Positions 53,110 to 64,000 of a DNA stretch of 64,000 bases are shown piece by piece. The first letter of the stretch is position 1; every line of letters starts with the position of its first letter. Made by a program: the position numbers and the translations under genes. This DNA comes from Nemania diffusa (taxonomy: Eukaryota; Ascomycota; Sordariomycetes; Xylariales; Xylariaceae): contig JBBPUQ010000006.1 of the NCBI GenBank assembly GCA_038501195.1, forward strand, positions 3,844,001-3,908,000. The letters run 5' to 3'. Below the pieces are notes generated by a model. The model worked only from the letters and a program-made list of their open reading frames with translations, was not told where the DNA came from and searched no databases.

Positions 53110-55272
53110 CTAGTCATGGTATACAGGCTCCAATTCGTGCGCCTTAGCACCGCCCCAATCCCTCCACCACCTCATCGCCGGATACCGCTCATATACCCCG
53201 CTATCTCCCTCTCCCTCTCCTCTTATACCCGCTTCCCTCACAGCTAGTGCCCTGGCCACCCGCTCGCGACATACCGCGGCAGCGCGCGCGACTAGGTCGT
53301 ACCCGCGCGTCGAGTTCCCCCATACGGCCCGGCGCCCCCTCTTCCGGACCACGAGCACAAAGATGCCCATCGCTACGACGGCGAGCACGATGCTCCAGAC
53401 CAGGACGTCGTGCACCCAGTCGCTCCCGGCGTTGCCGACGTGGCGGTCGATGATCTGCGAGTGCATCATCACGTTCCCGGCCCCGTCAAGCGCCGCCACG
53501 CGCAGGTAGCGCGGCATATCCTCCGTGACATCCAGCGCCGTCTCGAACGCCGCCTTGGGGACATCATCCAAGTCCACGAAGCCATCATTCTCCCCCTCCC
53601 CCTCCCCCTCCCCCTCTCCCACCTCTCCCCCATGCGACTGCAAACCCTCCCACTCCGCCCCCTGCAAAACCCACCTCCTAACCTCCGTCGCCCCATTCCA
53701 CGAGACATACACCCTCCCCTCCCCCCTCCCAAAGTGCGCCGCGGGCCCCTCCCTCGGCCTCCCGACCCACCGCCCCGCCTTCTCGGCGCGGTAGCTGTTC
53801 ACGAGCCCCCAGCGCGCCGCCACCCAGGGCGCGAGCTCGACGGCGCACAGCACCTCGGCGCTGGAGGCCGCGAACTCGGTGATGAAGGGCAGCCAGCCGT
53901 AGCCGAGGACCACGCGGTCGGCGAGCACCTGCATGGACCCCTGCGAGGCGGCGCGGCGCCCCGGGTGCGCGGGGTCCGCGTAGGCGCGCACGAGGGAGGC
54001 GGTCTTGGAGTGCGTGTCGAGGCGTATGAGGAGGCCGCGCGTTTGCGCGTGTGGGGAGGGGAGGCCGGCGCGCTCGGAGGCTGCGTTGTCGAAGATGCTG
54101 AGGAGGAGATGCGGGGCGTCTGCGGGTGCGGTTGTGTCGGCGTCGGCGTCGGTGTGTGCGCGCACGTGGTGCTGGTACATGAAGTCGGTGGCCCTGCCGT
54201 CCGAGACATCGGTGAAATCACCCCCGTCACGACCCCCTAGCGTCCAGAGTATCGTGCCATCGCGGTCGATGCATAGGATAGTCGACGTGTGCCGCGCTGA
54301 GAGGATGTAGTTCCCTTGCCCGTCCTCGTCGATACTATTAAGATGGAAGAAGTCGAACGCCGTCTCAGGCGTCGTGCCATCGTCCTCCCCCGCGAACGCC
54401 CTCACCGTCGCGTTCAGCGGGACATGCGCCGCAGCGCTCCACTCGAACAACAGCGCGCCGGTGTCGACATCGATCTCCTGTACCAGGCAGTCGAGCGCCC
54501 AGCCCCGGCTCGGGCCGCCGACGGCGCTCAGGTCCGCCGGGATGGGGTTATACACCGTCGTCAGCGCCGTGCCGCGGTCCGTGAGGTGGAACTCGTGGAG
54601 GTCGCCCTTGAGCCCCTCGCCGGCGGCCTCGAACTTGCGGAAGAGCTCGTAGGACGCGTCGAGCATGTAGTACGTGCCGCGCCCGTAGCCGTGCGCGCTG
54701 CCGTCGGGGTTCGACCAGAAGGTGAGGTAGTCCTCGCCCCGGTAGCGCTGGACCTGGAAGTTGAACACGACGCCGTACGAGTCGTCGGCCCACACGAGGT
54801 CGCCCCTGGCGTCGAAGATGGCCGGGCCGGGGTCCGGGACTATCTTCCCCTTCGGCGCGATGAGGTAGTAACCGTCGCTGCATTTCTCCTCGTCCCATCG
54901 GGGGAAGTTCAGCAGCGGTGGAGTGAGGTCAGACGACTTGAAACTCGTCGTGGGATATACTGTTGTGAGTTAGTCGTCGTGTTAGTCGCCTTTGCTAACC
55001 TTTCGATTTTTCGGTTGGGTGGTGGTTGTCAGGGGTAAATTGCTACGACAAGGGGCGAGCAAGCTGCGAGATAGGTACAGTGGTAGGCAGATGAAACGAA
55101 ACCAAACGCAAGCGACAAGAAGCTGCAGACACGAAGTATGGAACAGAACTCGGGACTCACAGCCGTAAAACCCCCATTCATACAGATACGAAGAGCTGAA
55201 GACGTCATATGCCCCGGCCTCGCCATTGAAGGCGACTATAGTAAGTAGCAGCCATTGTATTATACGTATCAT
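53110..55272 (-). CDS. arylsulfotransferase-family (ASST-like) type I membrane protein (2 exons)
   Basis: Exons 55161-55272 and 53110-54959 join across a 201-bp GTGAGT...CAG intron to give 653 residues. Exon 1 encodes the signal peptide MIRIIQWLLLTIVAFNGEAG and the lead WGFYG. Exon 2 continues LYPTTSFKSSDLTPPLLNFP. The Arylsulfotran_2 beta-propeller pattern follows: LIAPKGKIVPDPGPAIFDARGDLVWADD, LTFWSNPDG, HEFHLTDRGTALTTVYNP, DCLVQEIDVDTGALLFEW, FDFFHLNSIDEDGQGNYILSARHTSTILCIDRDGTILWTLGG, ATDFMYQHHVRAH and GYGWLPFITEF. A Gly/Glu repeat (GEVGEGEGEGEGEND) loops out near 430. Near the C-terminus a membrane helix (VLVWSIVLAVVAMGIFVLVV) is followed by a basic stop-transfer and a cytosolic tail. 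Fungal members are widespread; their sulfotransfer activity is assumed, not shown. The high-GC antisense frames are artefacts of this gene. Confidence 0.88.
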
Positions 55273-56426
55273 GATTTAAAAACATAGGACATAGATATGA
55301 AGCAATGAGCGACGAGAATAAATAAATAACCAGATAAATAAAGAGATGGAGCAGTCACTACGAGCAGAGACTTCACGATGTATAAGAGACTATGTCGCAA
55401 ACAACTTCCGTCTGGATAAATATGACGAGAGTCAGATAAAAGATGATATGCTCGGCAGCCACGCGGCGAATGAGAGAGATCAGCGTCGTTTTTTCATTAT
55501 TGCCGGGATTCGCCCAGACCACTGTCCCCTATTTCACACACAGTAAACGGCTACTCAGAGCCAAGCAGAGAAGAAGGTAGGTAGGTAATGCCAACCACAT
55601 ACCACCACTTGGAAATATTGGCATAAACCCCCTCTCTCTCCACATAGCAGGTCCGTAGCAGGCGCGGCAAGGCTAGGCGAAGCGGTACGGTTGGGTGCAC
55701 ACATACTGTATCGACTACCTACTGTAAGTAGCTCGACGACTAACACGCCGGGGAACGGGATTGCTCGAGTCGAATTCCCCGCTACAGAGTCGTCCGCTTG
55801 GTTGTGTCGAGCGCGAGTTATGCCATATTCCGAGGCTGTGCTCAGAGGACTTACGTATGTAGGTGGAAAACGCTGGATGGGGTCTTTGCACAAGTCATGG
55901 TAGCCCCCTTTGCGCTCTGGGGCCGCGTAGTTGGTGTGCCGTTGGTGTTGCTGCTAGCTCTCGATCGCCGCATGGTTAGGACGCTTGGGTGCGTACGTGT
56001 ACGCGGAACCGCGCGGGCACTGGTGACGGGTACCGGGTCGTCATGTCGCCGCCAATGCCATGTGGAATTTTATGACGAATTGAGCCCATCCTAGCCAATT
56101 TTTTTCCCCAATTACCTACCTATCTCGGTAGGTGAATCTTAAGTCGATCTTCAATACGTGTATAGGTACAGGAGTACATGCCTACATAGCAAACCCCGGT
56201 GGGGGCAGTAAGCAATTAATTAACGGTTGATCGATAATTGAGAATCTTCAACGCGTTGAAAAAATATAAAGACGTGAAAGAACATTGAAAAATGTAGAGG
56301 CGTGAAATAACATGGGCAAAAATAAACGGTTTGAATATTTTAAACGTCAGAAAAGTTTGCGACGTTGAAAATTGTAAGCGTTGAAGAAATTATAAGCGTT
56401 GAAACAGCGTTGAAAACTACCGCTTT
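55273..56426. other. intergenic, no gene recognised
   Basis: No convincing coding sequence. From about 56230 onward there are repeated GCGTTGAAA-type words (see findings). Confidence 0.45.
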
Positions 56427-57034
56427 GCAAAAATTCGCCTCGGTTACTTGGAGAGGACATTCTGCTATTTGGAGAGGACTCTAAACCCGATTCGGTAGCC
56501 ACGCCACTAAAGCTCTGACTCTACACCTATTTTGAGTGAGAACTGGAGCATTGTGCAGCAAGTCTCCATATTTTCCAAAAAGAAATTTAAACATACAGTC
56601 AAAACAACCATTATTTAAAAACCAGCAGTTAGAGTGGCTACCAGTGGTGGTAAGCGCCACCTAAGCCACAGTGATAGCTTAACAAGCCACAATACAAGCC
56701 ACATATGCCACAGTTTCGGCTTACCAAGCCATAATAAAAGCTACCTAAGCCATAGTTAGTGCATCTAGTTTTAAGACCTAATCTAGACTTAAAAATACCT
56801 TAGTTTTGGCAAAACAATGCTAACAAAGTCTTGTACCTACAGGTAACTACCTGACTTGACTGTTGTTTTTTCAAACGCCCAGTCACTTCCGATCGATGTT
56901 CCACTTCTCTATCAAAATAGGTGGGGATCAGAGCACTAGGGGGAATTACCTAAGAAGGGACTTTGCCGAATTAGGTTTAGAGTCCTCTCCAAATAGCAGA
57001 ATGTCCTCTCCAAGTAACCGAGGCGGCAAAAATT
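56427..57034. mobile_element. MULE-like non-autonomous element, 52-bp perfect TIRs, 9-bp target duplication
   Basis: The element is 56436-57025 (590 bp). Terminal inverted repeats 56436-56487 and 56974-57025 begin CGCCTCGGTTACTTGGAGAG and are identical over 52 bp. The 9-bp direct repeat GCAAAAATT flanks it at 56427-56435 and 57026-57034. Long TIRs plus a 9-bp duplication are the hallmarks of Mutator-like elements. No transposase frame. The interior carries a degenerate AAGCCACA/CTAAGCCA array (about 56640-56760). Each TIR also has an internal TTGGAGAGGAC duplication. The perfect TIRs suggest recent insertion. Confidence 0.9.
56640..56765. repeat. degenerate AAGCCAC/TAAGCCA tandem array inside the MULE-like element
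   Basis: About ten AGCCA-cored units spaced 9-16 bp with variable joins (CTAAGCCACAG, CAAGCCACAA, ATGCCACAG, CCAAGCCATAA). Subterminal short repeats of this kind may be transposase contact sites. Confidence 0.5.
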
Positions 57035-60000
57035 TAAGTTATGTACTTACCTATGTACCTACCAGGTACATGTAGGTAAGCTACCTATATAAGTACTTCT
57101 GTACTATGAGTGTTTTTTTGTACGATTAATATTTTACTACGGTTATTATTGAAAATATAGCACGGAGTGGAATTGAACTGTATATATTATTATCTAAGTT
57201 ATTTAGATTGACTATTCTATAGAAATCAAAGCTATTGCGCTTATTTGAATTGAAGTAGGTGAACGAAGCTATCGCGACTTCCGACGATGAGGCGGCCTGT
57301 GTGGCTGTATGGCTGTATGGACCTGAGGTATTGACTTGTAGCCAGCGATCGCAAGCGTTGAAAGATTATAAGCGCTGAAACTTGTTTTAACGATTTAAAT
57401 ATTTAACGCTAATATTTTTTATATTTATACTTACTAATTTAAACGATTGATCAATAGTTTACTGCGGTAAGTTTGCTACGGTATGTAGCAAAGGAGATCT
57501 GATAACCCGATACCGAGAATCCTAGTCCCCCTCGGCACAGCACCGGCATCGTGATCCTTGCTGTCTACTTACAAGTAGGTTAAGTAGTCAGCATAAGGTT
57601 CTGGATAATATCTGACCTACTATACCGGCACCTACCTCCTCCGGCTTACTTATATCTGTTGCTCGTATTGATAAAACAAGCCCAAGCCATGTGGCTGTCC
57701 TCTCTTTCTGACCTCATACATATACTACGCTGGACGCGCCCGAGACTCAGCATTCCATACCTACCTGTACAGTATGCACATTCGAGCTACTGTAAGGCGT
57801 TAACGACCAATCAATCGACCAAAGCCCATGACATCCCACCATCGGACGATCTACCCGGCAGAGCGTGTTTTGGTTATCGTGACATTGCGACATGGCTCAA
57901 CTTGTGACTTTGTCGCATGGGGCCTTCTTGGCAAGCGACCGCGGTACCGCGAAAAAAGGGAGCGAACCCGAGTGAGGCTTAGCAAAGTTCAGTACAGTAC
58001 TTTGCAGGATCCGAACCCCCATCCCTTAATCCCCATTGAGGTTACTCGCCTACGTGCCCACATACATTGTATGCAGGACCGTAAACCCTTAAACACCACG
58101 AGCAGAGGCCGTCCCATCGCAACACTCGATTCCTTTCCCATCTCAATCGTACATGCCATCATGCCATCCATAACCCAACAAAGCGCCTAGCCGCTGCTGG
58201 CTGATGTACGCCTCCCAAATCCTACCTGTATGTGCTGTGTAAGCAGCATTGTGCCCAACACCCAATCCCGCGTGCGACTCTGCTCAGTAATTACTGCGTA
58301 GATAAGTACTCGCCACACACGATTCCCCGCCCAGCCACGACTAGGTAATCTTCCCTCGAACGTCTAGACGCTACGGCGGCGGTATGATTGTCCCGCCGTG
58401 ACGGAGACGCAGGGCGAGCGAGCAAACAAAAACCAGACTGACAGGCAGGCAAACAGCGCGCCCGAAACAGCAAGGCGAGACGAAGCAGATGTAACCATCA
58501 CCAGTACGTGCACCTCTACTAGTCACACATCACATTACCCACATTCAACCACTCGACGACAAGAGGCCACCCCCTCCTCTTCCTCTTCCTCCTTCCAGGT
58601 CAAACCAGACCAGATCAGACCAGACCCGACCAGATCATTCATGTACATAGTAAGTCTGCGTAGTGTATGTATGATGCGTAGGTATGTATGTATGCATGTA
58701 ATTGAGTAAGTAAATAAGCAAGTCAGTAAGTAAATGTACAGTACCCATCCAACCAGTGGCCTGGCTACGTATGTATGTACGCAGTATGTGCCCCTCCTAC
58801 CTATTCCGAGCGTCCATACCTACATACATACAGTACCTACAGTAGCCCATCCCACAAAACACCCCCCAGCCAGTCCCGTTTCAGGTGCCGAGCGAACACA
58901 CCCCAGCACTGCCCACGATAAAAAAACCACAGGTAGGTAGCGCGCAATAAGGGTCCTGCCTCCCTCCACTGCGTCCTGGACACGAGAAACAAACGTGACC
59001 TGGAGCCCGTCTTCGAAACCGCCAAGAATGAACTAAGAAACCGGCGAACGGCCTGTGCTGATTCTGATTCGGATGGTGATTCTGTGTCGTCCCTGGACTA
59101 GTTCCAGTCTACACAGGTGGGTAGGTGGTGAGTGAGTGGGTAGGCAGACAGAGCAGATTTTTACTGTAAGTGAGAAGAAAAAAGAGCTTCGAATATATTT
59201 GAATTAAAAGGTACTGTATGATGTATGTTGCTCAGTAATTTATTTCGTGCGTAGCAGCGCTTTGATAGGTCATAATGATAGACGTATAGATATGGATATG
59301 GGATGTTCCTTGCGTGGATTGACCCATTTGGCATCTCACTATCTCTACTTGACTTGAAGGACTACTGTAGGTACCTCCTCCTTAGCTCGAAAAAAACCGG
59401 TACTTGTCATATAGGCCCAGGGTAACGAACTAAGACGAAGGCTCTAAAATACCGAATACCAAATACTAGTCCGAACCCCTTTCAGTGACGTTCTTCGGCA
59501 AATGTGTGCTGACTCTCTCTGAGCCCAAGGACCGTCATAGTTCATAGCATGCGTAGAAACCATCTAGTTATTCGGATCCAATTGTATTGATCAAGCTAAA
59601 GTGCATATCCAATCCCAAGGATATCAAAATTATAAGGCATCTGTAGACGCTAAATTCAGTGCCTATGTGCTGCATTCCAACAGATAGTTTGTTCTTGATA
59701 CATCCATCCATCCATCCATCCAATTCAGTTCACCATTACCACTGCTTCTCATGCCATGCTATCTCATGCCACTTCGTCTCTCTATATATAAACATTATGC
59801 AATACCAGCCGAGTTCTGTTCTGATGCAAAAGGGGCGTTTTCCTACAATCCTCGGTGCATATATGTTCGTTTCCCCTTTTCCCCCCTCTCTCCCTAGATC
59901 GGGGCCCGGCGTTGTCGTCTTTTTTAACACAAGAGGCGGAAAACGCACAAAAAATATTTATACAATCGCATCGCTGCCCCCCAATTCGTAGCATCATCAT

Positions 60001-60052
60001 TAGTCCTACATAGGCCAAAGCCTATCACTTCCTCCTATCGTATTGTGCCATG
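57035..60052. other. gene-poor stretch
   Basis: 57340-57440 repeats the GCGTTGAAA words seen before the MULE-like element. 58400-59000 is GC-richer with CCAGACCAGACC and TATGTATG repeats; 59700-59722 is a short CATC microsatellite. Frames here have no recognisable content. Confidence 0.5.
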
Positions 60053-61798
60053 TCATGTGCCCGGGGCCCCGGAGAAATGGCCTAGATCTTCCCAGCTCAT
60101 CGGGAATCCCGGCGCCGCAAACGCCGTCATTTCTGGCTGCTGATGTTGATGCTGATGCTGTTGTTGTTGTGGGTGCGGTTGCTGTTGTTGCTGTTGGTGA
60201 TCGCTCCCGATAAGCGTGCTAGCAAAGCTCTGCCAGTCTTCTGTCATAAAATTGACTTCGGGGAGGAAACTCTGAGTTTGTGGATCTGGGCCCAAATGGT
60301 GTGCCTCGGGGAATGGAGGGAAGTCGACGGCCATAGGCGAAACAGGGTCCAATGGCGGAGGAGGCAGGGCTTTATCTGCGTATGTACTAGAATGTGTTGA
60401 TATGGGGGTGAGTGAAGGGTGGGTGTGGGCATGGGCAGGCGTGTTTGGAGTAGGCATGTAACTAGGATAAACGTTGTTTGTAGAACCTAATTGTTGGTGC
60501 GGTTGTGCTGATGACGAGGGTAATGTCATAGAGGGGACGGGTGTAAGCGTCGCCTTGGGAGAATGTGACTCGAAGGGATTTGCACTAGAAGCTGCCCGCC
60601 GCAATGCCTTGTTTGCTTTCACTATGGCTGATGTAGATGTAGATCGTCGAGGTTCTCGCGTCGCGACGCGCGAGACAGATTGCCGATGCGAGCCATTGCT
60701 CGTGGCGGTTGACGGCGGGATAGAATCGGTACTGGGGGCCGGGCTTGATGACGGCGACTTAGGCCGTAAGACAACGTGTACACATGTCTCAGCCAACTGC
60801 ACTATCTTCTTCGCGCTCTCCTTGGAGCCATCGAAGAACTCGAGGTGATCCTGCAACTGACCCGGGTTTTCGTTCTCGACAAATCCGTGCGCCCTACCTG
60901 TCGATTCCGGTGACCACCCGAACATAGGCTGGCGATCATTGAATCGGTTGTGCTTGCTCGCGACCAGCGCCTTCCAGGCCTCGATGATCCCGTGTTGGTG
61001 AAGTAGGCCATAGATCACGTTCGAATGTGACCAGTCCTGCTTCGTCATACCGTTTTCGAAATGTGTCGCCACGTGGTCGATGTGTCGCTCGAATTGGCCG
61101 TGGAGCGCTGCGCAAAATCCGCAGCCGTATGCCCTCCTCTTCCTCATCGGCCTCATGACCATCTCGGCATGCGGGCACGTCTGGCATCCATGGGCTGATT
61201 TGTGGTGCTGGTTAAAGGTGTTAGGGCCCCAGAAGCTCTGATTGCAGCTGTCGCAAGGATATTTGCGCGACCGGTCGTGGAATTCCTCTTCGTGCCGCTT
61301 CCAGTCGAACTTGCGCTTGAAAGTCTTGTTGCAGGACGTGCACCAAAACTTAGACTCGCTCGCGGGGTTCGTCGTAGAGGAGACGGAACTACGCACCGAG
61401 GTCGCCGAGAAGCAGCTGTCACGACTCGAACTACTGGAAACTGTTGAAATAGACGATCTATACTGTGGCGGAGGTTTGAACGCGGCATTCATGTCGTGAT
61501 AGCTGAAGTTTTGCAGGCCAGATGCTGGGTTAACACGGTCAATGGGATTGCTATCATCCCTAGTCAAGGAGAAGCTCATACCATCAGGCGTCACGGGTGT
61601 CACGGGCGTCATGTGCTGGTGCTGGGGCTGCTGGGTCTGCTGGGTCTGCTGGGATTGCTGGGGTTGTTGTTGTTGTTGTTGCTGCTGCTGAGTCTCTTCG
61701 TTCAATAAAGCTAATAAATCATCGCGACTCAGACCAGCCTGCTTCAGGGCTTCGAGCTGCTGCCGCGCCTGAGCTAATATCCTCGACGGATCGTCCAT
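60053..61798 (-). CDS. C2H2 zinc-finger transcription factor
   Basis: A single-exon protein of 581 residues, presumed nuclear DNA-binding regulator. The N-terminus has a short helix (ILAQARQQLEALKQAG) and a poly-Gln tract (37-45, then Q-rich to 62). Two C2H2 fingers: FWCTSCNKTFKRKFDWKRHEEEFH (C153, C156, H169, H174) and YPCDSCNQSFWGPNTFNQHHKSAH (C182, C185, H198 or H199, H203). A Cys/His cluster follows (GCQTCPH, YGCGFCAALHGQFERHIDHVATHF), resembling a third atypical finger. Residues about 240-330 (DWSHSNVIYGLLHQHGIIEAWKALV) match the helical region after the fingers in this fungal group. The C-terminal half is Ser/Pro/Thr-rich and ends in a second Q/H-rich tract (about 536-560), typical of activation regions. 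The trinucleotide tracts are likely length-polymorphic. Confidence 0.9.
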   Translation of the reverse strand: MDDPSRILAQARQQLEALKQAGLSRDDLLALLNEETQQQQQQQQQPQQSQQTQQTQQPQHQHMTPVTPVTPDGMSFSLTRDDSNPIDRVNPASGLQNFSYHDMNAAFKPPPQYRSSISTVSSSSSRDSCFSATSVRSSVSSTTNPASESKFWCTSCNKTFKRKFDWKRHEEEFHDRSRKYPCDSCNQSFWGPNTFNQHHKSAHGCQTCPHAEMVMRPMRKRRAYGCGFCAALHGQFERHIDHVATHFENGMTKQDWSHSNVIYGLLHQHGIIEAWKALVASKHNRFNDRQPMFGWSPESTGRAHGFVENENPGQLQDHLEFFDGSKESAKKIVQLAETCVHVVLRPKSPSSSPAPSTDSIPPSTATSNGSHRQSVSRVATREPRRSTSTSAIVKANKALRRAASSANPFESHSPKATLTPVPSMTLPSSSAQPHQQLGSTNNVYPSYMPTPNTPAHAHTHPSLTPISTHSSTYADKALPPPPLDPVSPMAVDFPPFPEAHHLGPDPQTQSFLPEVNFMTEDWQSFASTLIGSDHQQQQQQPHPQQQQHQHQHQQPEMTAFAAPGFPMSWEDLGHFSGAPGT

Positions 61799-63481
61799 CT
61801 CGCCTACCTGGCTGCATGCACTTTTGGGGGTTGGTGGCTACTAGTGGTTCTCGCTCGACGAGAGGGAAGAAGGGAAAGGGAGACGTAAGGAAAAGGGAGG
61901 TTGAAGATAGAACAACAGTGACTGGTTTAACGAGAGACGGCGAGCAGGAGGACAATGTGTAAAGCGTGTGGCCGCTGGGCTTGATCGGCAAATGGCAGCA
62001 GAACCAGGTCGGAGGATCAAGGCCAAGCGCGCAAAGGCGGCTGTTGTTGGGTGATATATCTTGTTACTCCATGTTTCGTTTGTGTCGTTCGGACCGGGGG
62101 TTCGTGGAATACCTGGCTGCGAAACCGTCGCTACAATGACCGCTACCACCTAAGTAGGTACTGTATTGATGGCATGTACTGTACAGAGTCCCCCGGCTCC
62201 TACATATCGTGCTGGTGGTGCTGCAGCATGGCTTGCTGACATGGCTTGTTTATTGGGCGCGCAAGGCGTAACGGTTCGTTTGCTACCTCCTCGCAGCGCT
62301 GCTCGGGACCCCTGAATGGCCTAGGCGATCCCCACGTCCAAGTGCGCGCCCTCGCGCTGCGTCTAGGTACTCGGGAGGCAGGTAGACTACTTAATCGACC
62401 CTCCTCTACAGAATACCTTAGCAGCCCGTAGGTACTGTACGTACACTAGGCAGTGATATCCCTGCCGACTAGCCAGGATCCTCAAGGGCGAGCTAAACCC
62501 CTTTCTGCCCTCCTCGATCGCTGGTGGGCTCAACCTGAAACAGTCCAGGAGATCCGCCGCGCTCATCAGCACACGATTGATTCCGCTTTGGCGTTTCGAA
62601 ACACGCCCGATGGGGGGTTGCAGCCGCCAATGAGCATCGCACCTCCGGCCAGCGATCAGTTAAATTTAGTCGGAATCGCCTGGGCCCTTCCTCCTCTCCT
62701 CCTCCCCTCCTCTGCCCTCCGCCTCTTTGCTGACAAGGCTGTTTTGTCCGACTTGTTTCAAGATATCCCGGGGGTCGCTGCAGTTGTCATTGGCCGGGCG
62801 TTTATAACGAACGATGCCCAAGATGCCTTGAGGTCTAAGTTTTTCTATTATTTTACTCGTTTCTGTTTCTTTGCATTACTATAGAGTCATACTCACCCTC
62901 CACTTGCTCCGGCAACCCCGGACGCCATGGTAGGAAGTGTGACGTTATGATGTGCTCACGTATTAATAGCCGTCGCGGCAGTTCCCAACGGACTGGCGAG
63001 ATTCCTATAACTATTCGCGCCTGCCCGTGTTGCACAAGCGCGCTACTTTCTTATGTCAGGGAGTTCGGTATGCTAGACGCTCGTCAGGCCATTCCAGGGA
63101 TGCCCCTTTGACTACATAATTCCCTTCGGTTCGAGTTTCAATAGTCGAAATGGGTGCCAGTACTGTAATATCGACAGTGTCACCACAGCCTCATCAAGAC
63201 ATTCTAAATAATATGGCCTAAACCTGGATGCCCGTAGACAATCGAAGCCTCTCAGTAAATTTGATTATTTAACCGTCGACGAAGGTATTACCCGTTACCA
63301 CCATGTCTATTCCCAGGGGTATCTTACGCTAACTCCTGCCGAATCCAGTCCGGAAAAGGGCAAATTGAGACCGCTCCATGTTCTAGTTGCTCAGTCCCAG
63401 ATGTCCTGAGGTAGTCAGTCGACAGCGAGCTTACAAGAAATCCAATGGGGCTATAATGTGGAGAGCCCGGCCTACTCCTAA
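61799..63481. other. divergent promoter region, no gene recognised
   Basis: The first few hundred bases are the C2H2 gene's upstream region. A plus-strand frame at 62453-62884 starts with GTG and has no recognisable content. No other coding signal. Confidence 0.45.
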
Positions 63482-64000
63482 CTACAGCAAGGCAAATCCG
63501 GCTTCTTCAAGCTGAGGACCTTCCGGAAGCATCGGTCGGCCCTGCATGGGAAAAGGCCAAAACAGAGGATTTTCGGCCATATTACTAGTGACCGCGTCGT
63601 GTGCCGTAACCGCCGATGGGCTTGTTTGTCCATCAGGATTGACTCGTTTCCCTATGATGACACCCTCCGCCCTTCCTACGCCACTTTGCTCAGCACGCGG
63701 GCTAGAAGTAGCGCGTTGTCGCTTTCGATCAGGCCAACTAGAAATAAAGTCTTTCGTGGAGACATCAGGCACAAAGAAATTGAGGCTGTTGGTTGAGGAC
63801 CTGATTAGTTTATCAACTTCCTCCTGGACGGCTTTATGGGGAACGTCGACGTCAATATTCCACTTCTTAGCTAAAAAGCGCAAGATATTGAGGGCCTGCT
63901 CTGCGAAATGGTGACAAGGCGCCATCTCTGCCAAGTCAGCAATTCCCTGTTTGATGGCAGCCGTGACCTTGGGACTGAGCTTCATTGTTGATGAACCTGA
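63482..64000 (-). CDS. C-terminal end of a probable fungal transcription factor (partial)
   Basis: Runs off the right edge. The frame is open from the stop at 63482 through an internal Met (63985) to the window end, so the true start lies outside. The visible part reads KLSPKVTAAIKQGIADLAEMAPCHHFAEQALNILRFLAKKWNIDVD. Helices like this, with AxCHxFAxxAlxILRyLAxKW, are typical near the C-terminus of Zn2Cys6 fungal-specific transcription factors. A disordered Ser/Arg/Pro segment and FWPFPMQGRPMLPE follow. Identification rests on this segment only; the DNA-binding domain is not in the window. Confidence 0.6.
   Translation of the reverse strand, partial: SGSSTMKLSPKVTAAIKQGIADLAEMAPCHHFAEQALNILRFLAKKWNIDVDVPHKAVQEEVDKLIRSSTNSLNFFVPDVSTKDFISSWPDRKRQRATSSPRAEQSGVGRAEGVIIGKRVNPDGQTSPSAVTAHDAVTSNMAENPLFWPFPMQGRPMLPEGPQLEEAGFALL

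Noticed and set aside
53410..54240. Long plus-strand frame (276 aa) opposite the arylsulfotransferase gene
   Set aside because: Arg/Pro/His/Gly-rich antisense shadow of a GC-rich coding sequence; no domain.
62453..62884. 143-aa plus-strand frame
   Set aside because: Begins with GTG, no internal Met until late, no recognisable domain or splice partner; lies in a divergent promoter region.

Overview
The window looks like nuclear DNA of a filamentous ascomycete (Pezizomycotina, probably Sordariomycetes). Its genes have short GT-AG introns with CTAAC/CTGAC-like branch sites. It carries lineage-typical families: HET-domain protein, SesA-type N-terminal domain, cutinase, DUF3431, fungal HNH and AsaB/GA4-desaturase-like oxygenase. 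AT-rich gene-poor blocks carry transition-biased mutations that look like repeat-induced point mutation (RIP). I joined exons by hand from splice sites and reading frame; every multi-exon model below closes in frame.

Layout. 1-10.8 kb is a housekeeping and secretome stretch: a Lunapark-family ER protein, a secreted protein with a duplicated domain, a cutinase, and SAICAR synthetase (ADE1) split into 11 exons. 11.5-18.3 kb is accessory: a full HET-domain gene, a 2-oxoglutarate-oxygenase-like gene, a decayed HET tail and an HNH nuclease. 18.5-22.6 kb is a transposon-rich desert holding a non-autonomous hAT-like element with an 8-bp target duplication and an adjacent TA-flanked MITE. 22.6-27.7 kb has an FAD monooxygenase, a SnoaL-like protein and a broken M20 amidohydrolase, perhaps a residue of a secondary-metabolite locus. 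29-33 kb has a PD-(D/E)XK-like protein, two more MITEs and a gene fragment.

The most interesting locus is 34.5-37.8 kb. Two divergent genes share a short G/N-rich motif resembling amyloid signalling (PP/RHIM-like) motifs. One is a soluble protein with a SesA/HeLo-like N-terminal domain and two motif copies at its C-terminus. The other is a predicted single-pass membrane protein with one motif copy on its predicted cytosolic N-terminus, a transmembrane helix, a Ser/Thr-rich stalk and a six-cysteine ectodomain. This suggests a receptor plus cell-death-effector pair coupled by amyloid templating. The function is inference; the gene models and motif similarity are visible in the sequence.

38.6-47.7 kb returns to ordinary genes: GNAT acetyltransferase, a Ulp1-like protein lacking the usual His, a DUF3431 membrane protein and a flavohemoglobin. 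47.7-53 kb is almost gene-free apart from an initiator tRNA-Met. 53-55.3 kb has a membrane-anchored arylsulfotransferase-family protein. 56.4-57.0 kb is a MULE-like element with 52-bp perfect inverted repeats and a 9-bp target duplication. The window ends with a C2H2 zinc-finger regulator and the 3' end of what is probably a Zn2Cys6 regulator running off the edge.
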